A DNA stretch of 64,000 bases from Phoronis australis (lineage: Eukaryota; Phoronida; Phoronidae), in contig NMRA01000129.1 in assembly GCA_002633005.1 (NCBI GenBank), positions 154,133-218,132 on the forward strand, written 5' to 3'. Shown in pieces: positions 60,938-64,000 of this stretch (positions are counted from its first letter, which is position 1; each line of letters opens with the position of its first letter). The notes under the pieces were generated by a model, which made no database searches, had not been told where the DNA came from, and saw only the letters and a program-made list of their open reading frames with translations. The position numbers and the translations under genes were made by a program.

Positions 60938-62081
60938 GAGAGAAAAATATTTCCTTCAAAATCGCCATCATTTCAGTGGAACATTTTTACATTTCGTTGA
61001 AGATGCATTTCAGTAACTTGCCAATTGAGCAGTTCTCTTTTCACGTTGAAACAGCATAGTAGCCACACTACATACAAACAATCATAGGTTACGGAACTTT
61101 GGTAAGGAAATAGTTTGCCAAGTATTTCGTGGCTGAGAATCGAAGTACGAAATCAAGAAAAGCCAAATGAAATTTTGCAGGAATTACTACACAAATTTAC
61201 CAATTCAACTTTCAGAAATGACAAACGACTATTTTACAACAATGCTGCGAAAATAGGAATAAATCATAGTTATTGCAAGGGGGAGGGTCTTTTGGGCATA
61301 ATTAACAATGTCTGAACAAAACCTTGTTGCATGCTTTAAGCGAAGGGTGCGTCTATCTTTGTCGCATTCCAGGCTCAAGTCAATGCGTACAGCCTCGAGT
61401 TATGTTTTTGAAAATCATGATTTTCATGGCTTCATGCTCTTGAAACCAGGAACTTAGAACCTCCAACGTGGTTCCATTCTCCAGTAATCTCATTCTCTTA
61501 CTTTCGAACATGCGGAAGCTAGTTATAGTCACAGGTTCATTTACACTGTCCGAAATTGGTTAGCTGTGTTATGACACTTGCCTCGCCTCTTCACGATTTT
61601 CCGTCCTCCAGATTAACAGCTACATGCCTTGAGAAAGAACCAAATCGCTAACGACGCTCCATCAATCAAAGTATTATTAATAACGCCACATTGAATGATA
61701 CTTCTATTCGCGAATAGCAATGACAATCAGCAGAAGCGGTGTAGGTTCCAGCGCCAGTGTGACCTGGAATATACACTGCAGGTCGCAGGTACCATGTTGT
61801 AATGTCACAGTTTGAATGAATAGGAACTTGGAACCAGAAACCGTGTTCAAGGTTTCACGTTAGAAGTTTGAAGAAAATGAAACTGTATTTAAAATGGCTC
61901 CAGAGGCTAAACCTGCTGGAACCTGCAATAAAATATCAGCGCGTACCACAATGGAACCTGGAACGAAATGCGAACACACGGGTACCAGTTTTCATCATGG
62001 TACTATCGTTGCTGGTGAAAAGGAGCAATAACTCCGAGACGCATTTCATTGGAGCGATTTAGGGATTGATGGAAGCCTACC
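60938..62081. other. Non-coding stretch
   Basis: No gene. GGAACCTGGAAC-like words recur irregularly between 61740 and 61960. Confidence 0.35.
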
Positions 62082-62496
62082 GAGAATTTCCGTAGATAAG
62101 CTCATGGGCGTGTATTCGGAAAATGAAAATTAGCAGGCGTTTTAGTAACAAAACGCGCGGGCGTTTATTCGGCAAAGGAGGGCTTGTAAACGGAAAGTCA
62201 TAGTCTTGCTGACTTTGACAGTTTTTTACTTAAAACTGTGTTTTTAAATTCTATGTTAATAAATGCATGATTCGCCAACACCTTGTTCGCTTTTATATGT
62301 AAATACTTCAAAAAACTAAATTAGTGACAAAAAGTTAACTGGGAGTGGGCTTAAGAGAAAATTTTCCAAATAAACGCCTCACTTGACACCAGAAGTTGTA
62401 GCACTAAATAAAGGTCCACGGGCGTTTATTCGGCATAATTTTCCGAATAAACGCCCATGGGCGTTTCATCGGGTGGGCTTATCTACGGTAAACCCC
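62082..62496 (+). mobile_element. MITE-like element, GTAGATAAGCCC family, copy 2
   Basis: Same orientation and internal order as 4164-4545, including GTAAACGGAAAGTC and CCGAATAAACGCCCATGGGC near the right end. The TIRs are TTTCCGTAGATAAGC and GCTTATCTACGGTAAA. Confidence 0.75.
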
Positions 62497-64000
62497 GGTA
62501 CGAAAAAGCAGATAAAATGGCGATTAATCTAAAATCACACCTAACTGATTTCCAATGGACCTTTTTGAAATGCTGACGAGTAATGTAAATGTTTTCAGTT
62601 CTTATCGAATAGTTATGATTAAACAGAACGAAGCAAACAAGGAGGCAGGTTATCGTAAACGTGTATACCGCAAGAACGCTATTACAAATCACTTTTTGCA
62701 CAAATACAAAATTGCAAGCTTTCTAATTGAAATTCTAATAATCTACTTATCCGTGAAGTCGTGTTTCTGAACTCGAACGACTATTAGTGCCCGTTTTACC
62801 TCCGTTACACCCTGCTGTGTATACATGGACAACTGCATGCGTCACGTCGCTCTCAAGCCTGTTCACAACTCTTAATTTCTGATACAAAATCAACAGAAAA
62901 CATCTGTCGAATTGACATATATCATGTTTACTAGCCAATACAGTTCAAGTTGATATTATAAGACAGACATTAAGGAATAATCGTCGTCTAGCGAATAGGG
63001 GTTTAACACCGAACGTTGGTAACGTTTTGCCACATCCAGGCAAACGACGACCGGTGTAGAATCGTAGAACCTATGTATGCTTTTCTTGCGTTGAAAGCAA
63101 ACGTAAGAAATATTTGGTGATTGGGACTGACAGAGAAGGTCCCTTTGAAAGGTGTGTCATACTGACGATATGCCTACATGTACTTCATCCAGAACGGAAG
63201 GGGTCGAAGACTTACCCCATGAACATTAGGTTACTATTAGTCTCAGCAAATGACATCTTAGATAGATAAATAAATAGATTGTTTATTTTATATGGAACTG
63301 TGTTCATTTGTACACATTACCATACTCCGTAATTAAACAATTGATGGCATTTGGTGAATACAATTGACACCTATTTACACCGTCTGAAGCTTCTGTCGGA
63401 AATCAGACGATTTTATATAACTTACATGTATGTAAGGATAAATTCTTCATAAGGTTGTTATTTTTCGTGGATATGAGCGCTTGTCATGCAAAGTTCCTGG
63501 GTATTTCTGGTTAAAAAGTTGAGGGCCGGATGAAGCAGGTGGGCGGTTCACAAAACCTCCCCTCCCACATTGCTTCGTTATGATCTCTGTAACTTTTTAG
63601 TTTCAGCTTAAACCCACTTTGAGACCATCGTTTTGATATTCTCGTGTTTTCTGTGACTACATACATGTAACTACTAGCTTATTCACAAAAGACGAAGTAC
63701 ATGAATGACTACTGTACATGAATACCCGAAGTTGCACCGTGTAACTTCTTCACAGTTACGGAAAGCTAAAGAAAAGCACTTTATGTACATGTACGTGACT
63801 AAGTCCTTCACAAAGTCACTTGGTGAAGGATGAAGTAACAGGCCAATCCCTGCGTCATAGAAACTTTCCGGAGGAGCTGCTACACCACAGGAGGTTTTAC
63901 GGAAACGTGAGAAAATCCTGGGTTGTGCTCGATTATACTTTTGACTGGATGTGCCGCTTGGAATTAGCGTTACGTACCCCTTTAGAGTGTCGGAAAGATA
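62497..64000. other. Non-coding stretch at the window end
   Basis: No gene or repeat family seen. TACATGTA or one-mismatch forms cluster at 63175, 63425, 63660, 63715 and 63786. Confidence 0.35.

Overview
This is animal nuclear DNA, not microbial. Coding sequence is sparse and split by GT-AG introns. The rest is AT-rich and full of short inverted-repeat elements, tandem repeats, tRNA-like pieces and fragments of non-LTR retrotransposons. The one well-supported gene is a cyclic nucleotide-gated (CNG) ion channel, a bilaterian-type protein. The gene structure, many MITE-like foldbacks and two unmerged haplotype overlaps at single-N joins suggest a draft assembly of a heterozygous marine-type invertebrate such as a lophotrochozoan, hemichordate or amphioxus. 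The species cannot be fixed from the sequence alone.

Layout. 1-5.1 kb: probable 3' end of an unidentified plus-strand gene, with a candidate terminal exon at 1779-1889 and a second, weaker one at 5005-5108. The downstream flank of the latter is a diverged copy of sequence near 0.4 kb. 5.1-35.5 kb: about 30 kb with no gene I can support. It holds foldback elements, a possible solo LTR piece, two tRNA-like sequences, three dispersed-repeat families, a decayed half THAP-like zinc-finger exon on the minus strand near 30 kb, and two artefactual duplications (10.3-12.3 kb and 29.2-30.0 kb). 35.6-57.7 kb: the CNG channel in four coding exons, about 941 residues. All three introns are phase 1, and the first is 16.8 kb long. 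That intron carries a polypyrimidine tract, two LINE 3' ends, two minisatellites, a 493-bp near-perfect hairpin and several MITEs. 57.8-64 kb: a MITE lies directly in the presumed 3' UTR and contains the nearest AATAAA. Beyond it there is only non-coding sequence and one more MITE.

The channel has the full CNG plan: cytosolic N-terminus, S1-S6 with a TIGE pore motif, C-linker, cyclic-nucleotide-binding domain and a C-terminal coiled coil. It departs from vertebrate alpha subunits in the pore loop and at the C-helix residue that senses the purine. No novel multi-gene system is visible. The unusual material is the channel's features and the repeat architecture around it.
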